Translations under genes and position numbers: made by a program
The notes under the pieces: model-generated
Told to the model about the DNA's origin: nothing
Database searches by the model: none
The model's input: only the letters and a program-made list of their open reading frames with translations
Origin: Glutamicibacter sp. JL.03c
Lineage (GTDB): Bacteria; Actinomycetota; Actinomycetes; Actinomycetales; Micrococcaceae
Assembly: GCF_025854375.1 (NCBI RefSeq)
Contig: NZ_CP107575.1
Location: forward strand, 3,224,001-3,288,000
Direction of reading: 5' to 3'
DNA: 64,000 bases
Part shown: piece by piece, positions 7,940-15,480 of the stretch
How positions within the stretch are numbered: position 1 is the first letter of the stretch
Layout: the number at the start of each line of letters is the position of its first letter

Positions 7940-8257
7940 TTGACCAAGGTCCAATGCGCAATAGGCACCGGGAATTCACTCGGGACCGCGCCAGTTGGAC
8001 TACGCGTCGAGAGCTTGCCAGGGTGGCCGAAGCGAGTTGCGATTGCCCCCGCTTCTGCCAGGTCTTGGCAGGTCCGGTGCTCTCATGCGGCATCGGCCCA
8101 CCCGCCCACCCCGGGGCGGCGAATTGGTTGCCCGCGAGCATGCAACACCGTCGCGCATGAGCTCCGCGTGGCATGACCGGCCATAATGCAGGCAGCCAGC
8201 CGGCCAGGCCCCGCGGTGCCGCAGCATTCCACGGGGCCTGGCCTGGCCACGGTGCAC
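7940..8257. other. Intergenic stretch with SDR terminator
   Basis: No gene can be supported in these 318 bases. Short open frames exist on both strands but lack family resemblance and good ribosome sites. The right part holds the hairpin at 8202-8243. Confidence 0.55.
8202..8243 (-). terminator. Hairpin terminator downstream of SDR gene
   Basis: A 12-bp perfect stem GGCCAGGCCCCG/CGGGGCCTGGCC with an 18-base loop lies 14 bases after the SDR stop (minus strand). The U-run is poor, so termination is inferred from position. Confidence 0.6.
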
Positions 8258-9046
8258 TCAGGAGAAATTGATGCCCCCGTCGATCAGCACCGTTTGCCCC
8301 GTCATGTGATCCGAATCCGGGCCGGCCAGATAGGACACCAGCTTCGCCACGTCCTGCGGCTCGGACACCCGGCCAGCCAGGATGTTGTCCACCTGGGCCC
8401 GCAGGGCGCTGCCGCGCGGGGTCCCGTCCCGGGCGGTCAACCGCTCGTCGATCAGATCCCACATCGCGGTCCCCACCACTCCCGGGGCGTAGGAATTGAC
8501 CGTGATGCGGTGCTTGGCGAATTCCATCGCGGCGGCCTGCGTCAGCCCGCGCACCGCCCACTTCGTGGCGGAATAGGACGCCAGGACCGGGAAGGGGCGG
8601 AAGGCCACAATGGAGGCCGCGCCGATGATCTTCCCGGCCGTGCCCTGCTCAATGAAGCGCTTGGCCGCCAGCTGGTAGGAGTAGAAAACACCCTTGATGT
8701 TCACATCCAGCATGCGGTCCAAGGCCTCGGGGGCTACATCGAGGATTTCATCAACCTGCGCGATGCCCGCATTGGCAACGAACACCGTCAGGTCCCCCAG
8801 CTCCCGGGTGCCTTCCTCGATCATCCGCTGCACGTCCTCGGGGTTCGACACATCCCCGGTGACCCCGACCGCGCGGCGCCCGCGCTCCTGGACGGCGGCG
8901 ATGACCGCAGCGATATTCTCCTGGGCGCCGGGAACGTCGGCGACGATGATGTCCTGCCCGTCCTCGGCCAGGCGCTCGGCGATAGCCCTGCCGATCCCCC
9001 GTCCCGCTCCGGTGATGAGTGCGACTCCTGCGGTGGATCCTGCCAT
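8258..9046 (-). CDS. SDR-family oxidoreductase (acetoin/diacetyl-reductase-like)
   Basis: This 262-residue classical short-chain dehydrogenase shows the cofactor motif 'TGAGRGIG' near the N-terminus, 'VANAGIA', the catalytic triad Ser/Tyr/Lys in 'AASIV...YSATK' and the C-terminal 'DHMTGQTVLIDGG'. The start at MAGSTAG is preceded by GGAGGAATCACC. A longer frame to 9079 is unlikely. The closest family impression is the BudC/diacetyl reductase group, but sugar or polyol dehydrogenases look alike. It is divergent from the GMC oxidoreductase operon and shares a 290-base promoter region with it, so both may act on one alcohol or sugar. Confidence 0.9.
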   Translation of the reverse strand: MAGSTAGVALITGAGRGIGRAIAERLAEDGQDIIVADVPGAQENIAAVIAAVQERGRRAVGVTGDVSNPEDVQRMIEEGTRELGDLTVFVANAGIAQVDEILDVAPEALDRMLDVNIKGVFYSYQLAAKRFIEQGTAGKIIGAASIVAFRPFPVLASYSATKWAVRGLTQAAAMEFAKHRITVNSYAPGVVGTAMWDLIDERLTARDGTPRGSALRAQVDNILAGRVSEPQDVAKLVSYLAGPDSDHMTGQTVLIDGGINFS

Positions 9047-9148
9047 GGTGATTCCTCCTGGTAGCTGTTGCCCGGTCATCCCGGCAGGCGGTGCGCCCGC
9101 CCGGGTCTGCCCAGCTTGTCCCCGGCCCGGCCACCGGGCCTAGCCCCG

Positions 9149-9165
9149 TTCTCGCACAGCGAGAA
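9149..9165. promoter_or_regulatory. Dyad in the divergent SDR/GMC promoter region
   Basis: TTCTCG-CACAG-CGAGAA is a perfect 6+6 dyad with five-base centre, about 100 bases from the SDR start and 170 from the GMC operon start. The spacing resembles the dyad at 12823 (TTATCG-N5-CGATAA). An IclR regulator gene follows the operon. Binding is speculative. Confidence 0.4.
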
Positions 9166-9336
9166 TGCCCGCTTCCGCGATGCGGCGCAGGGCACCGGGG
9201 CATTCTCACCAGCCGATAACGGCACTGGCGGCACTGTGACGCACGCTACAGAATCCTGTTAAGGCCCCACGTCCCGATCCGGCCGGATCCAAGGGCGGCA
9301 GGCCGAGCAGACCGTCTACTAATCGAGGTGACAACA

Positions 9337-9915
9337 ATGGTGTTCCCCGCGAAATACTCATCCCTGAACGCCCTGGAACTTTCCGACGAGGCCCGGCAGA
9401 TACTCACCCGGATCATCCGGGTGTCCTTTCCGCATGCCAGCTTCCCGGACGGCCCCTACGAGCGCATGAGCGAGAAGATCATCGAGGCTTCCGCGGAATC
9501 CAGCTGGTTCCGCATGGCCCTGGCCCAGGGGTTGATGACCCTGGATACGCTCAGCGACGAGCATTTCCTGGACCTTCCCGATGACCGGGCGCTGGCGGTG
9601 CTCAAGCGCATCGCGGATCTGGAATTCTTCGCCTTCATCCGCCGCACCGTGGTGCTCAACCTCTACGACGACCCCGAAGTCCAGCAGGCCCTGGGCTATG
9701 AGGGCGAGTCCTTCTCCAAGGGCGGCTACCTGCACCGCGGCTTCAACGATCTTCGCTGGCTGCCCGAGCCGCGCATCGAGGAAAGCGCCGAACCGGTCCC
9801 GGATCTGGGCCCGCTGCCCTACACCGTCCAGGCCTATGCGCCGGAGGCCGCCACCGCGCCCGTTCAGAACATCCTCGGCGATTCAGGAATCGTGCAGGAA
9901 GGAAGCACCCGATGA
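9337..9915 (+). CDS. Gluconate 2-dehydrogenase subunit 3-like protein
   Basis: This 192-residue protein of the family that partners GMC-type FAD dehydrogenases resembles gluconate 2-dehydrogenase subunit 3. It has the helical 'LSDEARQILTRIIRVSFPH' and 'GGYLHRGFNDLRWLPEP' region. The start is ATG after GAGGTGACAACA; an upstream GTG at 9328 is less likely. No Tat signal is visible, unlike many subunit 3 proteins. It overlaps the GMC gene by ATGA, so the two subunits are made together. The role is inferred as stabilising or targeting the catalytic subunit. Confidence 0.8.
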   Translation: MVFPAKYSSLNALELSDEARQILTRIIRVSFPHASFPDGPYERMSEKIIEASAESSWFRMALAQGLMTLDTLSDEHFLDLPDDRALAVLKRIADLEFFAFIRRTVVLNLYDDPEVQQALGYEGESFSKGGYLHRGFNDLRWLPEPRIEESAEPVPDLGPLPYTVQAYAPEAATAPVQNILGDSGIVQEGSTR

Positions 9916-11498
9916 GCAACGAAGCACTCTCAGCAACCCACGACCAGGATGACGACTCGGTCGTCGTGGTCATCGGTTCCGGCGCCGGCGGAGGAACGCT
10001 GGCCCACGAGCTGGTCACCAAGGGGGTCAAGGTGGTCCTGCTGGAGGCCGGCCCCTACCTGAAGAACGAGGATTACCACCAGGACGAGTGGGCCGCCTTC
10101 AACCAGATGGCCTGGCTCGATCCGCGCACCACCTCCGGGTCGTGGCGCATCGCCCGCGACTTCCCCAACCTGCCGGCCTGGATCGTCAAGGCGGTCGGCG
10201 GCACCACCACGCACTGGTCGGGAGCCACCCCGCGCTTCAAGGCGCATGAGTTCAAGGCCCGCAGCACCTACGGCCACATCGACGGGGCGAACCTGCTGGA
10301 CTGGCCGCTGGGATTGGAGGACCTCGCGCCCTACTATGATCTCGCCGAGAAGAAGATGGGCAGCACCCACCGCCACGGTCGCCCGGCCCTGCCGGCGAAC
10401 AACAACTACAAGGTGCTGGCCAACGGGGCCGACCGGGTGGGCTACCGGCACTACGCCACCGGCCCCTACGCCACGAATGCCGAACCCTATGACGGGCGGC
10501 CGGCCTCCATCCAGGACGGCTTCAATTTCCAGGGCGACAAGAACAAGTCCAAATGGTCCACGATGGTCTCGGAAATCCCGAAGTCCCTGCGCACCGGTTT
10601 GCTCGATCTGCGCCCCGAATCCCATGCGATCCAGGTCACGCATACCGCGGCCGGGCTCGTCGACGGGGTCATCTACATTGATGCCGACGGGAACGCGCAG
10701 CGGCAGAAGGCCCGCGTGGTGGCGGTGGCCGGGAACTCCATCGAGACCCCGCGCCTGCTGATGCTCTCGGCCTCCCCGCTCTTCCCCGACGGGCTGGCGA
10801 ATTCCTCGGGGCACTTGGGGCGCAACTACATGCGCCACACCACCGGCAGCGTGTATGCGAAGTTCGACCAGCCGGTGAACATGCACCGCGGCGAAACCAT
10901 GGCCGGGCTGATCGCCGACGAATCCCGGCATGATCCCGAGCGCGGTTTCTGCGGCGGCTACTACATGGAAACGATCGCACTGGGACCGGCCTTCCTGGCC
11001 AGCTTCGTGGAACCCGGCGGGTGGGGCCCGGACTTCACCGCGCTGCTCGATGGCTACCTGAACACCGCGGGGCTGTGGATCACCGGGGAGGACATGCCGC
11101 AGGAGGGCAACCGGATCACGCTGAACACCACGGTCACCGACCGCCTGGGGCTGCCGGTGCCGAACGTGCATTTTGACGACCACCCCAACGACGCGGCCAT
11201 GCGCGCGCACGGCTACCAGCAGGGCTCGTTGCTCTTCGACGCGGTGGGGGCGCGCTCCACGCACCATACCCCGCCCTACCCCTCGACGCACAACCTGGGC
11301 ACCGCCCGCATGAGCGAGCGGCCCGAGGACGGGGTGCTCAACTCGTTCGGGCAGGCCCATGATGTGCCGAACCTGTTCATCGCCGACGGTTCGCAATTCA
11401 CCACCGGGGCCGCGGCGAACCCGACCCTGACCATCGTGGCGCTGGCCATCCGGCAGGCGCAGTACCTCATCGAGCAGATGGCGCAGGGCAGGCTGTAG
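9912..11498 (+). CDS. GMC-family FAD oxidoreductase (alcohol/sugar dehydrogenase)
   Basis: This 528-residue glucose-methanol-choline oxidoreductase has the FAD motif 'VIGSGAGGGTLAHEL' at about residues 18-32, 'GGTTTHWSG' in the flavin region, the C-terminal His in 'THNLGTARM' and 'FTTGAAANPTLTIVALAIR'. With the preceding small subunit it resembles gluconate/sugar-alcohol dehydrogenase large subunits rather than single-chain choline dehydrogenase. The electron acceptor is not encoded nearby (no cytochrome c subunit). Neighbours are an SDR, an IclR regulator and an ABM monooxygenase, pointing to an inducible oxidative pathway of unknown substrate. Confidence 0.88.
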   Translation: MSNEALSATHDQDDDSVVVVIGSGAGGGTLAHELVTKGVKVVLLEAGPYLKNEDYHQDEWAAFNQMAWLDPRTTSGSWRIARDFPNLPAWIVKAVGGTTTHWSGATPRFKAHEFKARSTYGHIDGANLLDWPLGLEDLAPYYDLAEKKMGSTHRHGRPALPANNNYKVLANGADRVGYRHYATGPYATNAEPYDGRPASIQDGFNFQGDKNKSKWSTMVSEIPKSLRTGLLDLRPESHAIQVTHTAAGLVDGVIYIDADGNAQRQKARVVAVAGNSIETPRLLMLSASPLFPDGLANSSGHLGRNYMRHTTGSVYAKFDQPVNMHRGETMAGLIADESRHDPERGFCGGYYMETIALGPAFLASFVEPGGWGPDFTALLDGYLNTAGLWITGEDMPQEGNRITLNTTVTDRLGLPVPNVHFDDHPNDAAMRAHGYQQGSLLFDAVGARSTHHTPPYPSTHNLGTARMSERPEDGVLNSFGQAHDVPNLFIADGSQFTTGAAANPTLTIVALAIRQAQYLIEQMAQGRL

Positions 11499-11517
11499 GC
11501 CCGTGCGGGGCAGCTGG

Positions 11518-12318
11518 CTACCCGGCGCCGCCGGCGTCGAGCAGCGAGGTACCCCGCAGCGCGCGGCTGACCCTGGAGGCCACGTCGCGCAGCAGCAGCG
11601 CCACCTCGAGGTGGCGCTGCTGGAATTCGGCCGGATCCATGGACACGGCCACCGACCCGACGACCTGGCCGGCCGGGGTGGTCACCGGGGCGGCCAGGCA
11701 CGAGGCCCCGCGGATGAACTCCTCGCGCTCGATGGCCAGGCCCTCGGCGCGCACCGCGGCCAGTTCCGTGGCGAAACGCTCCGGGTCGCAGATGGTCGCC
11801 GAAGTCATGGAGGGCATGCCGTGCTTCTGAAGGTAGCCCTGGCGGCGCTCGGCCTCCATGGCCGCCAACAGCACCTTGCCGAAGGCCGTGGCGTGGGCCG
11901 CGTCATTGAAGCCGAAGCCCATCGGGGTGATGCGCGGGCGGTTCGGGGATTCGACCACATGGGCCACGACGATGTCCTCGCCGCGGTGCACCGCATAGTA
12001 GGCGGCCGCATCGGCCCGCTGATGCAATTCGCGGATGAGCCGGGCCACCGCCGGCGGGGTGCCGACCTGGCGGCGCAGCGAGGTATCCAGGGCATGCAGC
12101 TTGTAGCCCAGCGCGTACAGGCCCTCCTCGCGCAGGTGCACCACGTGCCCGGAGAGCGTCAGCGTCTTGAGCAGGCGGTAGACGGTGGGCAGGGGCATCG
12201 CCAGTTCGCTGGCAATCTCCTTCGCGGCCAGGCCCCGGCGGTGGGCCGCCACCACGTCGAGCAGGGCGAAGGCCTTCTGCACCGAGGCCAGGCCGGCGAG
12301 CGAATCGTTATATCCCAT
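11518..12318 (-). CDS. IclR-family transcriptional regulator
   Basis: This 266-residue IclR protein has an N-terminal winged helix with 'ASVQKAFALLDVVAAH', recognition segment 'LAMPLPTVYRLLKTL' and a C-terminal GAF-like effector domain with 'AHATAFGKVLLA' and 'GASCLAAPV'. ATG 12318 gives the usual family length. A frame to 12405 would add 29 residues without a clear ribosome site. It converges on the GMC gene, their stops being 20 bases apart, and is followed upstream by the ABM gene. Regulation of the SDR/GMC cluster is inferred. Confidence 0.9.
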   Translation of the reverse strand: MGYNDSLAGLASVQKAFALLDVVAAHRRGLAAKEIASELAMPLPTVYRLLKTLTLSGHVVHLREEGLYALGYKLHALDTSLRRQVGTPPAVARLIRELHQRADAAAYYAVHRGEDIVVAHVVESPNRPRITPMGFGFNDAAHATAFGKVLLAAMEAERRQGYLQKHGMPSMTSATICDPERFATELAAVRAEGLAIEREEFIRGASCLAAPVTTPAGQVVGSVAVSMDPAEFQQRHLEVALLLRDVASRVSRALRGTSLLDAGGAG

Positions 12319-12414
12319 GCCACCATCTTGTCGACGGGGACCGGCAGATTCAACCTGTGTCCTGCCCGTTTCGGGCCCCGGAGCCGTGTCAAGGGCGTCA
12401 GCCATGCTGCCGGG

Positions 12415-12735
12415 CTAGTCGATTTCCAGCTCGCCCATGCGGTCCCAGGCATCGCCCTCGATCTGCCGGCTGATGATCCGCGGGGTCTCCCGCAACGCCG
12501 GGGCCATGTCGAGCATCGCCTGCTTGAAGTGGGCGCTGTTCACGTGCGCCGCCGCGGCATCATCGGCGAACGCTTCCACCAGGACGTACTCGTCAGGATC
12601 CTGCAGGCTGCGCGACCAGTCGAACCACAGGTTGCCCGGCTCGTTGCGCGTGGCCTCGGTGAACGGCCTGACCAGTTCCTCCCAGCCTTCCGCGGCCTCG
12701 GATTTCACATGGAATTTGACGACAATGAAGTACAC
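12415..12735 (-). CDS. Antibiotic biosynthesis monooxygenase (ABM/YgiN-like) domain protein
   Basis: This 106-residue single-domain ABM protein of the YgiN quinol-monooxygenase type shows 'FIVVKFHVKSEAAEGWEEL', 'NEPGNLWFDWSRSLQDP' and 'YVLVEAFADDAAAAHVNS', the canonical ferredoxin-like repeat. GTG 12735 is chosen because AAGGATACCCTC lies directly before it; frames reaching 12816 have no such signal. These cofactor-free enzymes oxidise quinols or aldehydes, or serve in small-molecule turnover. It is 97 bases upstream of the IclR start and may be co-transcribed with it. Confidence 0.85.
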   Translation of the reverse strand: MYFIVVKFHVKSEAAEGWEELVRPFTEATRNEPGNLWFDWSRSLQDPDEYVLVEAFADDAAAAHVNSAHFKQAMLDMAPALRETPRIISRQIEGDAWDRMGELEID

Positions 12736-12822
12736 GAGGGTATCCTTCCACAGCATGTTCTCCCTGCGGCAGCAGGGCCTGGTGCCAGTCTCCCGTGGCG
12801 CACCGGGCCCCGCCAAGACGCA

Positions 12823-12839
12823 TTATCGGCAGGCGATAA
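12823..12839. promoter_or_regulatory. Dyad upstream of ABM gene, possible IclR operator
   Basis: TTATCG-GCAGG-CGATAA is a perfect 6+6 dyad 88 bases upstream of the ABM start, between it and the end of the CNNM gene. Length and spacing suit an IclR dimer, and CGATAA recurs once at 9214-9219 near the SDR/GMC promoters. Confidence 0.45.
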
Positions 12840-12856
12840 CGCCGGCGCCGCGGGCG

Positions 12857-13897
12857 CTAGGTGCCCGCGGGCTCGTCCCTGATCTGGCCGACCAGCTCGG
12901 CGAGCAGGTCCTCCAGGGTCACCATGCCGTGCACCGCGCCCGTGGCGCGCTCGCGCACCAGGGCCAGGTGGGCTCCGCCCAGCTGCATTTCGCGCAACGC
13001 GGTGCGCACGCTCTGCTGCGGCTCGAAGGAGGGCAGCGCGCGGACCAGGCTGCGCGGCAGCGGCCTGGATCGCTCCGCCGCCTCGACGCCAAGCACGTCC
13101 TTGACGTGGACATAGCCCACCGGGGTGCGATCGGGCCGGAGCAGCGGGAACCTCGAGAAGCCGCGGGCGGCCGCCGCCTCGATCTGCTCCGGGGTGCAGT
13201 GCTCGGGTAGCGTCTGGACGGCATCGAAGCTGATCGCCACCGATTCGATGCTGCGCGCATCGAAGTGCAGCGCTCCCAAGAGCAACTGCTCATCCTGGGC
13301 ATCGAGGATGCCGCCTTCCCGGGATTCGGCCACCATGGACGAGACCTCATCACGGGTGAACGTGCTGGCCACCTCGTTCTTCGGCGCGACGCCGAAGATC
13401 CGCAGCACCAGATTGCCCATCGCATTCATCAGCCACAGCAGCGGGCGCAGCAGGCGCACCACCAGGACCATGCTCGGGCCCAGGATCAGCGCCATGCGTC
13501 CCGGGCCGGCCAGGGCAATGTTCTTGGGCACCATTTCGGCGAGCACCACATGCAGGTAGGTCACCAGCACCAGCGCGATGGCGTAGGACAGCGCGTCGAT
13601 CAGGCCCGCGGGGACACCCAGGGCCTCGAAGGGACCGGCCACCGCGTATTTCACCAGCGGCTTGGTGACATAGCCAAGCGCCAGCGAGCAGACGGTGATG
13701 CCCAGCTGCGCACCGGCCATCACCAGGGAGACATTCTCGATGGCCCACAGCGTCGCCTTGGCGCTGCGGCTGCCGGCCACGGCCTTCGGCTCGATGATGC
13801 TTCGGCGCGCGGAGATCAGCGCGAATTCGGCGCCGACAAAATAGAAGTTCGCTGCGAGCAGCACTATCGTGGCAAGGATGCCCAGCAGATCGCTCAT
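12857..13897 (-). CDS. CNNM/CorC-like membrane transporter protein (second of pair)
   Basis: This 346-residue protein has the CNNM (DUF21) transmembrane domain in its N-terminal half, with about four segments and the conserved 'LAEMVPKNIALAGP' motif. A tandem CBS region follows with 'GFSRFPLLRPDRTPVGYVHVKDV' and ends in 'HGMVTLEDLLAELVGQIRDE'. It lacks the C-terminal CorC_HlyC domain of its neighbour. Family members (CorB/CorC, MpfA, CNNM) are linked to Mg2+ or Co2+ efflux. Its ATG overlaps the upstream stop (ATGA), so the two proteins are probably made together and may form a heterodimer. Confidence 0.92.
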   Translation of the reverse strand: MSDLLGILATIVLLAANFYFVGAEFALISARRSIIEPKAVAGSRSAKATLWAIENVSLVMAGAQLGITVCSLALGYVTKPLVKYAVAGPFEALGVPAGLIDALSYAIALVLVTYLHVVLAEMVPKNIALAGPGRMALILGPSMVLVVRLLRPLLWLMNAMGNLVLRIFGVAPKNEVASTFTRDEVSSMVAESREGGILDAQDEQLLLGALHFDARSIESVAISFDAVQTLPEHCTPEQIEAAAARGFSRFPLLRPDRTPVGYVHVKDVLGVEAAERSRPLPRSLVRALPSFEPQQSVRTALREMQLGGAHLALVRERATGAVHGMVTLEDLLAELVGQIRDEPAGT

Positions 13898-15240
13898 CGC
13901 GCCAGCTCCCCTTCATCAAGTTCGGATACGGCCACGTCAACGGTGGCGATGCGCTGCCCCTCGGTGGCGTGGATGCGGAAGACCAGCTGCTTGCGCGGCG
14001 CACCGGGCAGGCCCGGCACCACGAGGCTGATCTCGTCGCCGACTGCGCCGAAGGCACCGAGCTGCACGGTCAGCAGGCCGGCCAGCGTCTCGTAGTCCGG
14101 CCCCTGCGGGATCTGGCAGCCCAGCACCTCGCCGGCTTCATCCGGGCGCAGGGCCGCGTCCAGCCGCCAGCTGTTCTCGGAGAGCGGCTGCACCGGGGTG
14201 CCGGTGGCATCGTGCTCGTCGCGCACTTCCCCGACGATCTCCTCGACGAGGTCCTCCAGGGTCAGCATCCCGGCCACATCCCCGGTCTCGTCGATCAGCA
14301 CCGCCAGCTGCAGCCCGTCGCCGCGCAGCTGGTCCATCAGCTCATCGAGCTCGATGGTGTCCGGGACCAGGCGGGCCCGCTGGGCGTAGCCGCCCACGGG
14401 GGTGTGCCGGCGCTGCTCATGGGGAACAGGCAACAGGCTGCGGATATGGACCAGGCCGCTCACCTGGTGTCCCGACCCGTCAACCAGCGGGAAGCGCGAA
14501 TGCCCGGTGCGTGCGGCCAGCTGCAGCACCTCATGCACGGAGTGCTGCGCTGTAACGGTGACCATCCTGGCTCTAGGGGTCATCGCGTCCCGCCCGCGGC
14601 GGTGCCCGAAGGCCACGGTCCGGCGCAGCATCTCGGCGGTTTCCGAGGGCAGCACCCCTTGGCGGGCGGAGTGCCCGGCGAGCGCGACCAGTTCCTCGGC
14701 GGAGCGGGCCGAGGCCAGCTCTTCCTGCGGCTCGATGCCGAAGCGGCGGATGATCCAGTTGGCGTTGCCGTTGAAGAAGGCGAGGAAGGGCTTGGTCGCG
14801 GCGCTGAAGCCGCGCTGGAAGCCCACCACGGCCTTGGCCGTTTCGAAGGGCTTGGCGATGGCCAGGTTCTTGGGGACCAGTTCGCCGAACACCATGGTCA
14901 GGACGGTGGCCAGCACCAATGCCAGGGCGATGGAAACCGACCGGGCGGCGGCCTCGCCGAGCCCGGCCTGCTGCAGTGGTCCGGATACGAGCGCCGCGAT
15001 GGCCGGTTCGGCCAGGAAGCCGATGCCCAGGTTGGTCAATGTGATGCCCAGCTGGGCTCCGGAGAGCTGGGTGGACAAGGTGCCCATGCCCTTGAGCACG
15101 CCGGCCGCACGGCGGTCGCCGCGTTGCGCGGCGTCTTTCACCTGGTTGCGGTTAACCGTGATCAGCGAGAATTCGGCCGCGACGAACAGTGCGCAGCCCA
15201 GAATGAGGAGCAGCGCCAGGAGCAGCGAGAACCATTGCAT
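13894..15240 (-). CDS. CNNM/CorC-like membrane transporter protein (first of pair)
   Basis: This is a 448-residue protein. The DUF21 transmembrane domain (about 1-200) includes 'FGELVPKNLAIAKP'. The CBS pair (about 210-340) includes 'HSRFPLVDGSGHQVSGLVHI' and 'DVAGMLTLEDLVEEIVGEVRDE'. The CorC_HlyC C-terminal domain starts near 'WRLDAALRPDEAGEVLGCQIP'. Full family length. It is translationally coupled to the downstream paralogue by ATGA. Probable role: divalent cation (magnesium or cobalt) export or homeostasis; the old 'hemolysin' label is not supported by anything here. Confidence 0.93.
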   Translation of the reverse strand: MQWFSLLLALLLILGCALFVAAEFSLITVNRNQVKDAAQRGDRRAAGVLKGMGTLSTQLSGAQLGITLTNLGIGFLAEPAIAALVSGPLQQAGLGEAAARSVSIALALVLATVLTMVFGELVPKNLAIAKPFETAKAVVGFQRGFSAATKPFLAFFNGNANWIIRRFGIEPQEELASARSAEELVALAGHSARQGVLPSETAEMLRRTVAFGHRRGRDAMTPRARMVTVTAQHSVHEVLQLAARTGHSRFPLVDGSGHQVSGLVHIRSLLPVPHEQRRHTPVGGYAQRARLVPDTIELDELMDQLRGDGLQLAVLIDETGDVAGMLTLEDLVEEIVGEVRDEHDATGTPVQPLSENSWRLDAALRPDEAGEVLGCQIPQGPDYETLAGLLTVQLGAFGAVGDEISLVVPGLPGAPRKQLVFRIHATEGQRIATVDVAVSELDEGELAR

Positions 15241-15480
15241 TATCTACACCCCCTGACCATCCGGTGCGCACGGGCATTCCTGCCGGGCAGAGGGTAAAAC
15301 CTATGAGATCTACTGTCGCCTGAAGCGTCCATCATTCCCTTCCGGCCGCAGTATCTTCCTGCGGCCATTGATGCTTCCTCCAAGTATTGCGCATTCCGGG
15401 CCGGCAATTGCTTGAACTGTACATTGTTTGCCGGATTCAGCTGATCCGCACAGCCTATTCACAAGCAGCGGGTGCGGCGG

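Noticed and set aside
9930-11396. A 488-codon minus-strand frame opposite the GMC oxidoreductase
   Set aside because: Same GC-driven antisense effect, with no ribosome site and no motif. The plus-strand gene has full FAD and catalytic motifs.
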